DNA of 64,000 nucleotides from Marinobacter sp. Arc7-DN-1 (GTDB lineage Bacteria > Pseudomonadota > Gammaproteobacteria > Pseudomonadales > Oleiphilaceae): positions 868,001 to 932,000 of the forward strand of contig NZ_CP031848.1 of assembly GCF_003441595.1 (NCBI RefSeq). The letters run 5' to 3'. The stretch's first letter is position 1. Each line of letters opens with the position of its first letter. Position numbers and translations under genes: made by a program. Below are positions 40,765 to 49,382 of this stretch, piece after piece. The notes below the pieces were generated by a model. That model was not told the origin of the DNA, made no database searches, and worked only from the letters and a program-made list of their open reading frames with translations.

Positions 40765-42234
40765 ATGATTGCAACGAAAGTGACTGCCAAAATTGCTCAG
40801 GACAACAGCGGAGTTACCACTGATATCCCAGTCATTCTGACTGACGAAGGCGTTTTGGAATCGGCCACAGATTATGTGCTCAGCCTCCACCTCAATGGCC
40901 TCTCGCTTTCAACGATCAACAAGCATATCCAGTCGATCATACTGCTGATTGAATTCATGGATGCCAACGAAGGCATGTTCGATAACCCTGAGGAGCTGTT
41001 CTCGGTCTTTGTTAGAAGGTTATACAGCGGGACCGTCGGCGAAAATGGGCTGGACCCTTCTGGACTCTACTGGATACCGGCAACCACCGGCACGATAGCT
41101 CGACATATCAGTCACCTGACGAATTTCACCGACTGGATATCAGAAAAAGGCCTGGGTAAACCATTAAATACCCTACGAACGGCCACCCGCCATGAGGAAC
41201 GTATTCAGTATGCCGCATGGTTCAGGCGGAATCAGAACGACTTTCTAGGACATATCAAAGACAAGTCCATCAATGCTACGGTAAAAAGAGCCCGCAGCAT
41301 CAAAGGTAGAGCGCCTTTGGCAAAAACAGAAGATGACGCCATAGCCTTTCCTGCTGGCAAGTTTGCACCTTTTTACATGCATGGGCTGGGTGGCGCGCAA
41401 GACCCCCGCGTTGCCCTGAGAGACAAACTCATACTGCTCCTTCTGCATGGAGCTGGGTTCAGACGTAGCGAGGCGCTGCTGCTCTGGGTCACGGATGTGT
41501 TTGAAGAGCCCTCTGACCCTGATCGTGCAATTGTGAGGATTTACAACGAGGTGGAAGGTTTAGCGCCTCAAGGCTGGAAAACCCGTAGAGGAATAAAGAC
41601 CCGCAAGGCCTACCTTCAAGGAGAGTATGGGCGTGCGCCACGCCAGGAGATGCAAAACACCCAGCATCTCGGTTGGAAGTCTAAGGTTCCTGATCACAAG
41701 GACGGCTACCTAGAGGCGTATTTCTTCCCACAGGAGTTTGGGCGGGTCTTCATGTCACTGTGGCGGCAATATCTGATTTACCGGGCATCCGTGGGGTGCC
41801 ACCACCCTTATGCATTCATCAGCTTTGATTCCCGGTATTTGGGGAATCCTTATACTTACAATGCCTTTAACCAGAATTATGCGGCGGGGCTGAGAAGAAT
41901 CGGCCTGGAACCAAATAAGGCTGAAGGCTTAGATCCCCATGGCCATCGGCATAACTATGGGCGAAGGCTGACTGATGCTGGAATCGATCCTGTCATACGA
42001 AAAAAGTGTCTGCATCACAAAAGCTTGGAATCCCAGGTAGTTTATACCATGCCATCAAGCGCCAAGGTCTCACAGGCGCTTTCCCAAGCATCGCAGCAAC
42101 TTCTACTGGGTGCAGGTGCATCAAAAACCGTTGCATCTTTCGACTGGAAGACACTAGTGGAACACGGTTTTGACGATATTGATCCAAGCGGTAACTTCAC
42201 GGGAAAAAACCCACGTTTAGGGAAACACCAATGA
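40765..42234 (+). CDS. gmtY: GMT tyrosine recombinase GmtY
   Basis: A 489-residue tyrosine recombinase. The SAM-like N-domain occupies about residues 25-130. The catalytic core has arginine I in LLHGAGFRRSEALLLWV (about 227-243), the H-x-x-R box in DPHGHRHNYGRRL (about 389-401), a further histidine pair in KKCLHHKSLES and the nucleophilic tyrosine in VVYTMP near 427. AAGGAATAGAG precedes ATG. Its stop overlaps gmtZ by four bases. Gene order and sizes match the GMT trio as I recall it (about 490, 870 and 220 residues); the recombinase identity is seen directly. Confidence 0.9.
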   Translation: MIATKVTAKIAQDNSGVTTDIPVILTDEGVLESATDYVLSLHLNGLSLSTINKHIQSIILLIEFMDANEGMFDNPEELFSVFVRRLYSGTVGENGLDPSGLYWIPATTGTIARHISHLTNFTDWISEKGLGKPLNTLRTATRHEERIQYAAWFRRNQNDFLGHIKDKSINATVKRARSIKGRAPLAKTEDDAIAFPAGKFAPFYMHGLGGAQDPRVALRDKLILLLLHGAGFRRSEALLLWVTDVFEEPSDPDRAIVRIYNEVEGLAPQGWKTRRGIKTRKAYLQGEYGRAPRQEMQNTQHLGWKSKVPDHKDGYLEAYFFPQEFGRVFMSLWRQYLIYRASVGCHHPYAFISFDSRYLGNPYTYNAFNQNYAAGLRRIGLEPNKAEGLDPHGHRHNYGRRLTDAGIDPVIRKKCLHHKSLESQVVYTMPSSAKVSQALSQASQQLLLGAGASKTVASFDWKTLVEHGFDDIDPSGNFTGKNPRLGKHQ

Positions 42235-44852
42235 CAAGAAAGATCCAAGGGAAAGGCTACAGCACTGACCTAACGCTGGGGTGGATCACTAAAGACCTTG
42301 GTTCGGAATGGCTCCAATGGCAGCAGTACGCTGCCGAGTGGATCGCCACGCAAGAACAAAACGTTGCCCAACGTTTGGAGGGCTTAAGGCACTTCCTGAA
42401 CTACCTAAAGTTTAAAGCCCCTTACGCCTTTGATGTGGCAACGATGTTCAAGGGCCATCCAGGCGGCCACAAGGTGTCCACCGAAGAGTTTACCACGTAT
42501 CTGGTTGCCGTTGGATCGAACACAAGCAACCATAAATACGTGTTGCATGCGGTGTTGCTGTGCGATCACATCCTCTCACGCCACCTGAGCGTCGAAAACG
42601 ACAACAGCTTTTCACGACCTCTGTTTGAGAATCCTTTTCAGAGAATCAGGAGAAAAACTCAGAACACGGAAACAGTTCACAGCCCTTTACCGTATCGCTA
42701 TATCCAGCAACTCAGGCAAATCCTCTGCCCGTATTCAACCGATGACTCGCGCAGCGAAACACCATGGGTGGACCGCCATTTTCGACACTGGCACTGGGCC
42801 ATCGATAAACTTCAAGCTGGAGATGTGGCTTGGATGCAAGTTTCTCCTGACGTCATTGACCCGAGCGACCCAGATTGCATTGCACGCACACGTACTGTGA
42901 CCAAGAACAGGAAGCGAGTTGAGATCCACGAGATTTGGTCTCCGGTCATGGCGATGTTCCTGTTCACCAAGCTCCATTTGCCGTTGCGCTCATTCCAGGT
43001 AAGATTTCTGGACTCCGGCGAAGGTGATACTTGGCGTTACGAACGAGGTCATTGGGTCGAAAACGCCAAGCATTCGTTCAAATGCGGAACACCGAGACGC
43101 CCTTATCAGAAAGGCGTCTTTCGGCGCATTTATGACTCCATGAGTGAGCGTCATGCCACCGGACTCTACGTCTCCACCAATAAGACCGCCGATCAAAACA
43201 AGGACGATATTCAGCGGGGTTACACTATCCCCTGGGAGCACGATGAGCTTCTGTATTGGTTGGAAAAACTTCGTAACTGGCAGGAGAAATACAATCCGAT
43301 TGATCGATTGACCAAAGGCTCGGGGCTTCAGACAAAGCATACGCGCCACACTAAATCCAGTGCCGAATTGGAAACGATGGGTGAGTTTGCGTTTCTGTTT
43401 CGGGAGCGAAATTCAAATTTTCCAATTACCTACGGCACCCCTGGAAATCCTTGGTATCGCCTGCTGTCCAAATTGGAAGAAGATGTCTTTAATACGGGCC
43501 AAACACTGGCCAACGGCGAGCGCCTGCGCTTCGTGAAAGACTATGGTGATGACTATAAAGGGCAAGAAACCTCAAAGGTGGCAACGCAATACCCCCTCCA
43601 CAGTCTTCGGGTTTCCTTGATCACCTGCTACACAATGGACACCGACCTGCCACTACCGGTGATTTCTAAGCTTCTCGCAGGGCATACGCGTCTACTGATG
43701 ACAATCTATTATAACAAGATCACCCCCTCCGTTATGGCCGAAAAAATGAAAAAGGCTGACGCAGCTCTGGTTGAAAAAGGTGAAGGTTCGCTTCGTGACT
43801 TCCTCGCGGATGCCAAGATGAATCAAATCCAACTCCGTAGCGCGTACCACAGCGACAAATACAACTCTGTGGAAGCCGCGCTCGCGAACCAGAATCCGAT
43901 TGGGTGGGAGGAGCGTGCCACGGGATTATGCTTAGTAGGCGGTAACACCGTAGGCTCGGATGAGTTGTCTACAGTAGGGGGTTGCTGGAATGGAGGCCCC
44001 CTTATCAGGGATTCAGTATCGGTAGACTCAAGGATTTATGGCCCTGTGCCACACGGCCCTGAAAACTGCCCCCGATGCCGCTGGCTCATCACCGATGCCA
44101 CCTATCTTCCAGCGCTCAACTCTCAATTCAATCAGATCAGCTACAAGGCTCATCAAGCGGCTGAGCTTGCCGTTGAAATCGAGGGGGAACTAGAGGCGCT
44201 GAAAGACGAATTATTCATAGCCGAGGAAGCGGGCGAGGTATTCCTCAAACATAGCGAATTGCAGGCATTGGAGCGCCGCTACGAAAAGCAGCGTGTTGAA
44301 TCTGACGAGTATGCGAAAGACTATATCGCTACCTTCAACCTGATCAACCGCGTGATTGAAATCGAGAATCAGCGCGAAGAGGACGATGAAAGTCAAAAGC
44401 TTATCGCGATTGGGTCTTTGGAGGATCTCAACGTCAGTATGAAGTTCACCGAAACAGATTCAGAATTACTTCACTTATCCTTGTTGTGTGAGGATGCTGA
44501 GTTTTACCCCGACATGCACGATGATCTCCGCAAGACTCCAGCTATCGCCAAGCGGACCAATATGCTGAGCCGGATGATGGCCCGTTCCGGCTATCAGCCA
44601 ATCTTTCTTGAAATGGACGAGAGCACTCAGCTGATTGCGGGCAACGCTATCATGCGGAAAATGGCGAAGATCGCCAATCCAGATAACAAATTGGAGGGCT
44701 ATCGAATCGCCGCAAACTACATCGAAGCGCAAGAGTACCTGAGCGACGCCGGGCTTCTGAGATCCGGATTTGAGGTAGTGGAGAAAATTGCCCCAATTGC
44801 GCTGTCGCTTGGCTCCATGAAACGTATACCGTCAGTGGAGGTAGGAGAATGA
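42231..44852 (+). CDS. gmtZ: GMT integrase GmtZ, second tyrosine recombinase
   Basis: An 873-residue protein. The middle holds a tyrosine-recombinase core: arginine I is probably in LPLRSFQVRFLD (about 250-262), H-x-x-R in YPLHSLRVSLITCY (about 455-468), and the late histidine and tyrosine in LLAGHTRLLMTIYYNKI (about 479-495). Downstream lies a CPRCRW pair near 613 that could bind zinc with other residues, and a long charged coiled-coil stretch (about 640-735). The tail of about 140 residues is helical and unassigned. Overlaps gmtY and gmtX by four bases each. The size and layout parallel TnpB of Tn554-type trios. Confidence 0.88.
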   Translation: MTRKIQGKGYSTDLTLGWITKDLGSEWLQWQQYAAEWIATQEQNVAQRLEGLRHFLNYLKFKAPYAFDVATMFKGHPGGHKVSTEEFTTYLVAVGSNTSNHKYVLHAVLLCDHILSRHLSVENDNSFSRPLFENPFQRIRRKTQNTETVHSPLPYRYIQQLRQILCPYSTDDSRSETPWVDRHFRHWHWAIDKLQAGDVAWMQVSPDVIDPSDPDCIARTRTVTKNRKRVEIHEIWSPVMAMFLFTKLHLPLRSFQVRFLDSGEGDTWRYERGHWVENAKHSFKCGTPRRPYQKGVFRRIYDSMSERHATGLYVSTNKTADQNKDDIQRGYTIPWEHDELLYWLEKLRNWQEKYNPIDRLTKGSGLQTKHTRHTKSSAELETMGEFAFLFRERNSNFPITYGTPGNPWYRLLSKLEEDVFNTGQTLANGERLRFVKDYGDDYKGQETSKVATQYPLHSLRVSLITCYTMDTDLPLPVISKLLAGHTRLLMTIYYNKITPSVMAEKMKKADAALVEKGEGSLRDFLADAKMNQIQLRSAYHSDKYNSVEAALANQNPIGWEERATGLCLVGGNTVGSDELSTVGGCWNGGPLIRDSVSVDSRIYGPVPHGPENCPRCRWLITDATYLPALNSQFNQISYKAHQAAELAVEIEGELEALKDELFIAEEAGEVFLKHSELQALERRYEKQRVESDEYAKDYIATFNLINRVIEIENQREEDDESQKLIAIGSLEDLNVSMKFTETDSELLHLSLLCEDAEFYPDMHDDLRKTPAIAKRTNMLSRMMARSGYQPIFLEMDESTQLIAGNAIMRKMAKIANPDNKLEGYRIAANYIEAQEYLSDAGLLRSGFEVVEKIAPIALSLGSMKRIPSVEVGE

Positions 44853-45517
44853 ATATCGACGTTGATTCCGTCCTCGACACACTCAAGGACGGTAAAACGG
44901 CCAAAACCCGAGCATCACTGGATAAACTCAGTCAGTCCCTCAAGAGCTATTACGAATCTGGTGCGCGAGATTTCTCCATCACCACAATCGGTCGCATGTC
45001 TGCGGAAAATGGCGGGGTGGGCTACCAGTCGATTCGTGCTACCGCGAATAAGCATTACCGCGACTTAATCGAAGCGTGGGCCGCCAAGGCTCAAACTACA
45101 ACTAAGAAGCCAGGCGTAGGCCTTGCTAAGAAAACCAGTCAGGATTATCAGCTACTAAAGCGCATCGATGATACAGCTGTACGCGCCCTCTTTGGACAGA
45201 TTATTCGTGAGCGGGATCGCTACAAGAGCGAAGCCAATATGCTCAAGAATCAAACCAAAATCATCATTGATAAGCGACCCACTGCTTTCACTGCATCCCA
45301 GTCTGAAGGCAGCGAAGAGTGGCTACCATCGTTGAACGGGATTTGCTCTGACAACGAAATCAAAGCGCTGCAAACGGTCTGCACCGAGGAGTGGTTGGAG
45401 AAGCTGGGGTTTCGGGCAAATGAACTGGGGCAGGTGAAGGATGAGTATGGTGCTGAAGTCTTGCCTCGTGGATTTTTGACCGCGCTTAAAAAGATACTGG
45501 GTGAAGTCGACCGGTAG
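44849..45517 (+). CDS. gmtX: GMT accessory protein GmtX
   Basis: A 222-residue basic protein starting MNIDVDSVLDTLKDGKTAKT. The region about 40-75 (DFSITTIGRMSAENGGVGYQ then SIRATANKHYRDLIEAW) looks like a helix-turn-helix, and about 115-140 is a charged helix (IIRERDRYKSEANMLKNQTK). It plausibly helps the two recombinases bind DNA, as TnpC does in Tn554, but this is inference. It overlaps gmtZ by four bases and closes the three-gene operon. A TAG stop at 45517 is followed by 300 bases without a gene. Confidence 0.82.
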   Translation: MNIDVDSVLDTLKDGKTAKTRASLDKLSQSLKSYYESGARDFSITTIGRMSAENGGVGYQSIRATANKHYRDLIEAWAAKAQTTTKKPGVGLAKKTSQDYQLLKRIDDTAVRALFGQIIRERDRYKSEANMLKNQTKIIIDKRPTAFTASQSEGSEEWLPSLNGICSDNEIKALQTVCTEEWLEKLGFRANELGQVKDEYGAEVLPRGFLTALKKILGEVDR

Positions 45518-45817
45518 CCGAGACTGTACTCTATATGAAAGACAAAGAAAGAAACGTCATGAAGCACTCCTATTTGCAAGATCTATGCAAATTTTACGGA
45601 ACTAAACTCGACCATCAGCAATAACTATCAAGTGATGAAATAGACGATTTCGAATCCTAGATGTCCATTTACTTGAATATGGAAAAGGATCTCCCCGCCG
45701 GATCACATGATCGCCATCTTTAAGATTAATAATAGGAGAAATTTTAATCCAGACCAACAACAAACCAAATCATGAATTTGATAACATTGAAAGAGTCTAA
45801 CCATTTACGTCCAATTA
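45518..45817. other. AT-rich spacer after gmtX
   Basis: These 300 bases between gmtX and the convergent broken cargo gene hold many stops in all frames. I see no gene, tRNA or clear terminator. Confidence 0.55.
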
Positions 45818-46064
45818 CTACTTCAAATAACCAGAATAGTGAGAATATGTTCCCGAAACAAAGATAACCAGAAATCTTAGCATACTCTTCCACTCGACAT
45901 AGTCTGTATCCTTCTCATGATAGTAGTAAATCTTATGCACTAGCTTATTTCTAGTTTCATAAATTTTTGAAGCACCTTTCTCAATAATCTTTCTCAACCT
46001 ATCCTTTTCTGAACCAACATCCTCAGGTTCATTTATTAACCCAAGGTTTATCAGTTGCTCTAAC
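45818..46064 (-). pseudogene. Severed 3' piece of the HEPN-motif cargo gene
   Basis: Joined to the piece at 48495-49382 after removing the IS and one 7-bp duplicate, this fragment continues the frame for 79 residues to TAG at 45818-45820. It reads QLINLGLINEPEDVGSEKDR, then a basic helix and YETRNKLVHKIYYYHE. The R-N-K-L-V-H sequence is the Rx4H motif of HEPN ribonucleases and would be residues 332-337 of the restored protein. As it stands this piece has no start codon or promoter of its own, so the putative active site is not made in frame with the N-domain. Confidence 0.8.
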
Positions 46065-46167
46065 TGTTAGTGGCCAATTAAAATGACCCACTACTGGCCA
46101 TTAATTTTGACCCACCCCCGGGTGGCCGTCAGGCCACAGAACCAGCTACTGTCCCCCGCTTTTATCC

Positions 46168-47706
46168 ATGGCCGGGGGCATGTCAGTGAAGGAGTGGGTT
46201 GTGATACACAAGATCAAGGCACTGCACGATAACGGCAAAGGGCTGTCGATCCGCGCCATCAGTCAGGAACTGGGGTTGTCCCGCAATACCGTTCGCAAGT
46301 ACCTGCGGATGGAGGTGGATGCGATTTCAGAACGGTTTGCAGACCCCTCGCGGAGCAAGCGACTCGATGATCACCGGGATTATCTGGTGCATTTGCTCCA
46401 GCAGTTTCCCAAGCTCAGCGCCGTCAAGATTGCCCGCAAGCTGCAAGAGAGGGTTGGCGAGTTGTCGGCCTCGGATCGCACCATCCGACGCTATGTGCGG
46501 GTGCTTAAGGAGGAAGTGGCCTCGGCCCAGATGCGCTACTACGAACCCATTCTGGACGATGTGCCGGGTGTTCAGTGTCAGGTGGATCCGGGTGAGTTGC
46601 GCGGCGTGCTGATCGGTGGCGAAGAGCGGATTCTCCACTTCGTGGTGTTCGTGCTGTCCTTCTCACGGCTGATGTACGTGGGTCTGGCCTTCCGCCCGCT
46701 GGATACCCAGACGTTTATCCAGCTCCATGACGAAGCCCTGCGTTACTTCGGTGGCCTGCCAGAGGAGTGCGTCTACGATCAGACCAAGCTGGTGGTGATC
46801 AACGAGCAGTACCGGGAACTGACGCTAAACCAACGGTTCCATGAGTATGCCACCACGGCCGGGTTCCGGATCCATGCCTGCGAAGGCTATGACCCGGAGA
46901 GCAAGGGCAAGGTGGAAGCTGGCGTGAAGTACGTCAAGCAGGATTGCCTCTACGGTGAAGTCTTCCGGGACCAGGAGCACGTGCGCCAGCACGTGCAGGA
47001 CTGGCTTGAGAGCGTAGCCAATGTCCGCATCCACGGCACCACCGGAGAACCACCCCGGGAACGCTTCGAACGGGATGAGCGAGAACACCTGGAGGCTTAC
47101 CTGTCACCAGCTTGCGTGCAATCTGTGGCCCACGAGACACGTCGAGCCGACAAGACCGGCCTGATCGCCTGGAAGGCCAACAAGTACTCTGTGCCCATGG
47201 CCTGGCAGCAGGCCCGGGTGGGCGTTCTGGAGTCCGGCGGCCAACTCCACATCAGCGACCTGAACACAGGGGAAGTCATTGCCAGCCATGCTCTGTGTGC
47301 CGATAAAGGCAAGGTAATCAAGAACACCCACCACTACCGGGATCATGCCCAGCGGGTGGCCACCCTTGAGGGTAAGATCAACGACCTGATCGGCAGTGAC
47401 ATCGGGCCACGGTTGTGCCAACAGCTCAAGCGTTCCGAGCCCAAGATCTACAAGGACCAGCTGGTGGCTGCCCGTGACCTGCTCAAGCGCCATGCGCCCG
47501 TGGATCCGGCATTAATTACGACGCTGGCAGAGCGTCCCGGCATGACCGCGACACGGCTGCAAAGTTATCTGGAAGCAGCCCAGGCCGCCGTTCTCCGGGA
47601 GCGACAGCCGGAACCGCTATCGGAACCAAAAGAAACACTGGATCTGAGCGCTTACCGCCATATTGGCCGCTCCAGTGGCCAGGGGGTGACCCATGAGCCA
47701 GCTTGA
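46168..47706 (+). CDS. istA: IS21-family transposase IstA
   Basis: A 512-residue DDE transposase. The N-terminal helix-turn-helix is ISQELGLSRNTVRKYLR (about residues 29-45), a second one lies near 85-115, and the RNase-H-like catalytic domain follows with the first aspartate in CQVDPGELRG (about 137-146), the second in CVYDQTKLVV and the glutamate in PESKGKVEAGVKYVK. The C-terminus holds the IstA-specific beta domain (LIAWKANKYSVP). It overlaps istB by 14 bases. No frame breaks are seen, so it may be active. Confidence 0.95.
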   Translation: MAGGMSVKEWVVIHKIKALHDNGKGLSIRAISQELGLSRNTVRKYLRMEVDAISERFADPSRSKRLDDHRDYLVHLLQQFPKLSAVKIARKLQERVGELSASDRTIRRYVRVLKEEVASAQMRYYEPILDDVPGVQCQVDPGELRGVLIGGEERILHFVVFVLSFSRLMYVGLAFRPLDTQTFIQLHDEALRYFGGLPEECVYDQTKLVVINEQYRELTLNQRFHEYATTAGFRIHACEGYDPESKGKVEAGVKYVKQDCLYGEVFRDQEHVRQHVQDWLESVANVRIHGTTGEPPRERFERDEREHLEAYLSPACVQSVAHETRRADKTGLIAWKANKYSVPMAWQQARVGVLESGGQLHISDLNTGEVIASHALCADKGKVIKNTHHYRDHAQRVATLEGKINDLIGSDIGPRLCQQLKRSEPKIYKDQLVAARDLLKRHAPVDPALITTLAERPGMTATRLQSYLEAAQAAVLRERQPEPLSEPKETLDLSAYRHIGRSSGQGVTHEPA

Positions 47707-48433
47707 ACAGACCGTGGCCCGTTACCGCAGCCTGCGCCTGAGCGCGGCCGCCGACGAACTGACCAACCTGCTGGCCGAGGCTGAAGCCAACGAGATGTCC
47801 TATCTCAGCTTCGCGGACCGGCTTGCCGAGCACGAACTGACCCAGCGCCAGGACAAACGCATCCGCCGGAACCGGAAAATGGCTGCGTTCCCAGCGGAGA
47901 AGCGCCTGGAGGGCTTCGACTACCGGCACCAGACCACCATTACCAAACGCCAGGTCAATGCCTTGCTGGACTTCCAGTTCATCGACGAGCGAAACAACCT
48001 GGTGTTCATCGGTCCGCCCGGTGTAGGCAAGACCCACCTGGCCATCGGCATTGGCCACAAAGCTGTGGAGGCCGGCTACCGGGTGCTGTTCCGCAACGCT
48101 CTCGATCTGGTGGAAGAACTAGAGCTGGCCGAGATGAAGGGTGAGCTGAAAAAGCGGGTCAGCCAACTGGCCAAGTACGACCTGCTGGTCATCGATGAAC
48201 TGGGTTACCTGCCCATGACGCGGCAGGCCCGGTACAACCTGTTCCAGCTGATCAACAGCCTGTACGAATACCGGTCCATCATCCTCACCACCAACAAGGA
48301 CTTCACCAGTTGGGGCGAGTTCTTCCACGACGACAACGTGGCGGTGCCGATCATTGATCGGGTCATCCACCATTCACACATCTTTATGCTGGGAGGAGAA
48401 AGCTATCGGCTGAAGCAGAAAACGACAGGCTAG
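47693..48433 (+). CDS. istB: IS21-family ATP-binding helper IstB
   Basis: A 246-residue AAA+ ATPase that assists IstA in target choice and DNA remodelling. Walker A is [15 protein letters not shown] (about residues 105-119), Walker B is LLVIDELGYLPM, and ILTTNKDFTSWGEFF supplies sensor 1. It starts at ATG 47693 within the 3' end of istA, an overlap typical of IS21 elements. Confidence 0.95.
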   Translation: MSQLEQTVARYRSLRLSAAADELTNLLAEAEANEMSYLSFADRLAEHELTQRQDKRIRRNRKMAAFPAEKRLEGFDYRHQTTITKRQVNALLDFQFIDERNNLVFIGPPGVGKTHLAIGIGHKAVEAGYRVLFRNALDLVEELELAEMKGELKKRVSQLAKYDLLVIDELGYLPMTRQARYNLFQLINSLYEYRSIILTTNKDFTSWGEFFHDDNVAVPIIDRVIHHSHIFMLGGESYRLKQKTTG

Positions 48434-48494
48434 ACTATGAAAGGTGGGTCAATTTTATTGGCCAAAGGTGGGTCAAAATAAATGGCCATTGACA

Positions 48495-49382
48495 CTCTAA
48501 CTGATCCTCTGGCAAAATAGTTAGCAGTGATTTCAGCGATTCTTTTTCAAAAGGGCGCCACCCCAATTCCTCATAACACAGCTTCGCCAAATCTAAAGTA
48601 GACACGCCGTCGAAATCATCTCCCAACTTCCCTTTTAGCTTAATCATTCTTGGAATTTGGTAGATAGCCTCTATCGATCTATAAAGCTCTAAGAATGCAT
48701 GCTCCCAATAAGTGGACGTGAGCGCACTAAATATATTGTCAAATAGGAGTGGACTTTTCTCGACGAACAACTCACGCATACCGTCACCGACATCTCCAAA
48801 GGGAAGGCGAACACATGATGAGTTATTACTAAGAATGTATTGCACTTTTAACTTTTCATTCAACTCTCTAACAATACTATCCTTTTTGACTTCAAATAGA
48901 ATGACATCCTCAAAATATTTTTTTATTTCATCAAAATCATGACCTTCGTACAATGGGTCTAAATGCTGAGATGCGAGATCCTGTTCAAGATGGATCGGAG
49001 AGATCTCGCTTTTCAATTCAAGACCAACATCATTGACCAATCTGAGAAAGATTCCAGCATTAATATCATGCTCAAAAATTTCTGCACCTTCTAAATTTTC
49101 CAAATCTTGTTTTTGAAACTTACAGCCAGTAAATCCTACAAAAGTCCTGTGCCGACTCTCCTCAGCGCCGCCAGGGTCCAAACTCAAGTTAAATGAGAAC
49201 CACTTTACATCATGAAGGATCTCCCCATGACCTGATATTTTCAATCGCTCAAAATGCTCGAACTCCTTTTCATGATCATCAGGATTAGGTTTTAGGCGCA
49301 ATTTATTTCGCTCTTCATCGGAAACAAGATCGCCTAACAACTGATTGAAAAGAAATTGAATATATTTGATAGCGTTCGGCAT
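48495..49382 (-). pseudogene. 5' piece of the HEPN-motif cargo gene, broken by IS21
   Basis: ATG at 49380-49382 opens a 296-residue native part ending in PEDQLE, after which 19 IS-derived residues follow before a stop. Joining it to 45818-46064 restores 375 residues. The N-terminal region (about 1-200) is acidic with no motif I recognise. About 215-290 is helical (WEHAFLELYRSIEAIYQIPR) and, with the severed 3' piece, could form an alpha-helical HEPN domain. Its ATG overlaps the upstream gene's stop as TAATG, so the two are coupled. Function is inferred only from the Rx4H motif and the island context. AT content is much higher than in the host genes. Confidence 0.75.

Larger units (their letters stand above)
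46065..48494 (+). mobile_element. IS21-family insertion sequence
   Basis: The 2,430-bp element begins TGTTAGTGGCCA and ends with the reverse complement of TGTCAATGGCCA. Each end holds several TGACCCAC repeats typical of IS21-family multiple binding sites. A 7-bp target duplication, CTCTAAC, lies at 46058-46064 and 48495-48501. It encodes istA and istB, both intact. The GC-rich coding sequence matches the host chromosome rather than the AT-rich cargo it has entered, so it probably moved in from the host or a close relative. Confidence 0.93.

Noticed and set aside
48435..48494. The 19 residues at the end of the 315-codon frame as a natural C-terminus
   Set aside because: They are encoded by the IS21 terminal repeats; the true C-terminus lies beyond the IS at 45818-46057.
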